Shown: piece by piece, positions 23,445 to 23,827 of the stretch
Numbering within the stretch: position 1 is the first letter of the stretch
How the letters are laid out: each line of letters starts with the position of its first letter
NCBI GenBank assembly: GCA_021796315.1
Contig: JAJYOH010000021.1
Span: 1 to 23,827, forward strand
Source: Chloroflexota bacterium
GTDB taxonomy: Bacteria; Chloroflexota; Anaerolineae; Anaerolineales; Villigracilaceae
Direction of reading: 5' to 3'
Length of the DNA: 23,827 nucleotides
Made by a program: the position numbers and the translations under genes
Notes under the pieces: generated by a model
What the model was told of the DNA's origin: nothing
The model's input: the letters and a program-made list of their open reading frames with translations, nothing else
Databases searched by the model: none

Positions 23445-23615
23445 ATGAAAGTTTTTCTCAGTTCCACCTACATTGATTTAATTGAATATCGCAAAGCCGC
23501 GCATGACGAACAACCATCCATGAATTTTTCACGAATTCACGAACATCAAATTCCCATTCGCGAATTCGTGGTCCCCCATTCGTGGACGGTTGACCCCAAC
23601 AGGATTTCGCTATGA
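23445..23615 (+). pseudogene. Truncated DUF4062 gene
   Basis: A good ribosome binding site (GAGGG, seven bases before the ATG) starts a frame whose first 21 residues, MKVFLSSTYIDLIEYRKAAH and one more, match the beginning of DUF4062, a domain often found at the N-terminus of large STAND/NACHT-type or TIR-like signalling and defence proteins. The match then stops. The remaining 35 codons run through palindromic intergenic-type sequence with no domain, ending at TGA 23613-23615. That stop overlaps the next ATG as ATGA, so the original gene was probably much longer, with its middle lost or replaced. It could still make a 56-residue peptide. Confidence 0.55.
23530..23585. repeat. Palindromic repeat DNA inside the truncated DUF4062 gene
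   Basis: CACGAATTC (23530-23538) is inverted at 23562-23570 (GAATTCGTG), and ATTCGTGG occurs again at 23578-23585. The build resembles a short dispersed intergenic repeat more than coding sequence, and it begins close to where DUF4062 similarity ends. Confidence 0.5.
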
Positions 23616-23827
23616 CCACAAAAAAGCTCGTACCATTACTCATTGCGCTTTTGGGACTTGCCCTCGTCATTGCCGCATTTGTGGTGTGGTTCGAACCACC
23701 CGCGGAAGGCGGAGTGTTCAGCACAGCAGGAGCAATTATTTCATTTCTCGCTGGCGCAGGCGCAAGCCTCAAAGGCTGGAAGGATTTCTTCAAGAAAGAC
23801 GAACCTACCAACAGCATTAAGCAGGAA
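23612..23827 (+). CDS. Two-helix membrane protein, N-terminal part (runs off window)
   Basis: The ATG at 23612 overlaps the preceding stop (ATGA) and has AGGA seven bases upstream. The 72 visible codons stay open to the window end. They encode a basic start (MTTKK), a hydrophobic helix (about 6-27), a short loop WFEPPAEGG, a second hydrophobic segment (about 34-54) and a charged stretch KGWKDFFKKDEP. I do not recognise a family. Coupling to a DUF4062 gene suggests a signalling or STAND-type protein could follow, but the decisive part lies outside the window. Confidence 0.6.
   Translation, partial: MTTKKLVPLLIALLGLALVIAAFVVWFEPPAEGGVFSTAGAIISFLAGAGASLKGWKDFFKKDEPTNSIKQE

Noticed and set aside
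23458..23817. Minus-strand open frame of 119 codons at the right edge
   Set aside because: It reads through the repeat DNA and opposite the better-supported plus-strand genes, which have ribosome binding sites and an ATGA overlap.

Overview
The window looks like a chromosomal segment from a Chloroflexota bacterium, most likely class Anaerolineae. This is an inference from the mix of protein families, a complex I membrane-arm cluster with two NuoM genes, and short palindromic intergenic repeats; no rRNA or other marker gene is present to prove it. Every gene is on the minus strand except a broken gene and a partial gene at the right edge, which point rightward. Coding density is high and no gene-free stretch exceeds 300 bases; the longest is about 157 bases (23288-23444). 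I saw no tRNA, rRNA, CRISPR array or transposase.

Region 1 (10719 down to 1445) is a complex I membrane-arm operon in transcription order nuoA-H-J-K-L-M-M-N. No peripheral-arm gene (nuoB, C, D, E, F, G, I) is present. The two NuoM proteins are intact but clearly different, and NuoL has an unusually long C-terminal lateral-helix segment. Together these match the known complex I variant with a fourth antiporter-like subunit. The second NuoM has Leu where antiporter-type subunits normally carry the TM7 lysine. The ATP synthase operon follows at once (AtpZ/AtpI-like, atpB, start of atpE). It has its own perfect-consensus promoter placed so that the first mRNA would be leaderless.

Region 2 (21993 down to 10822) reads as one long transcription unit: substrate-binding lipoprotein, two permeases and an ATPase of a PotABCD-type ABC importer; then a dimethylglycine/sarcosine dehydrogenase-like flavoprotein, a GbcA-type Rieske monooxygenase, a PfkB-fold protein lacking its catalytic Asp, a non-pyrrolysine MttB-family methyltransferase, and an unknown membrane-anchored protein. 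The logic suggests uptake and stepwise demethylation of a methylated amine such as glycine betaine. The first gene has a good promoter followed by a 23-bp operator-like inverted repeat.

Region 3 (22092-23827) holds a small one-helix protein with a second leaderless-type promoter, a D-Ala-D-Ala-ligase-like ATP-grasp enzyme, a DUF4062 gene cut short by palindromic repeat DNA, and the start of a two-helix membrane protein running off the window.

A recurring feature is that six longer intercistronic gaps each hold a different, near-perfect hairpin, most with a 13-bp stem and none with a clear U-tract.
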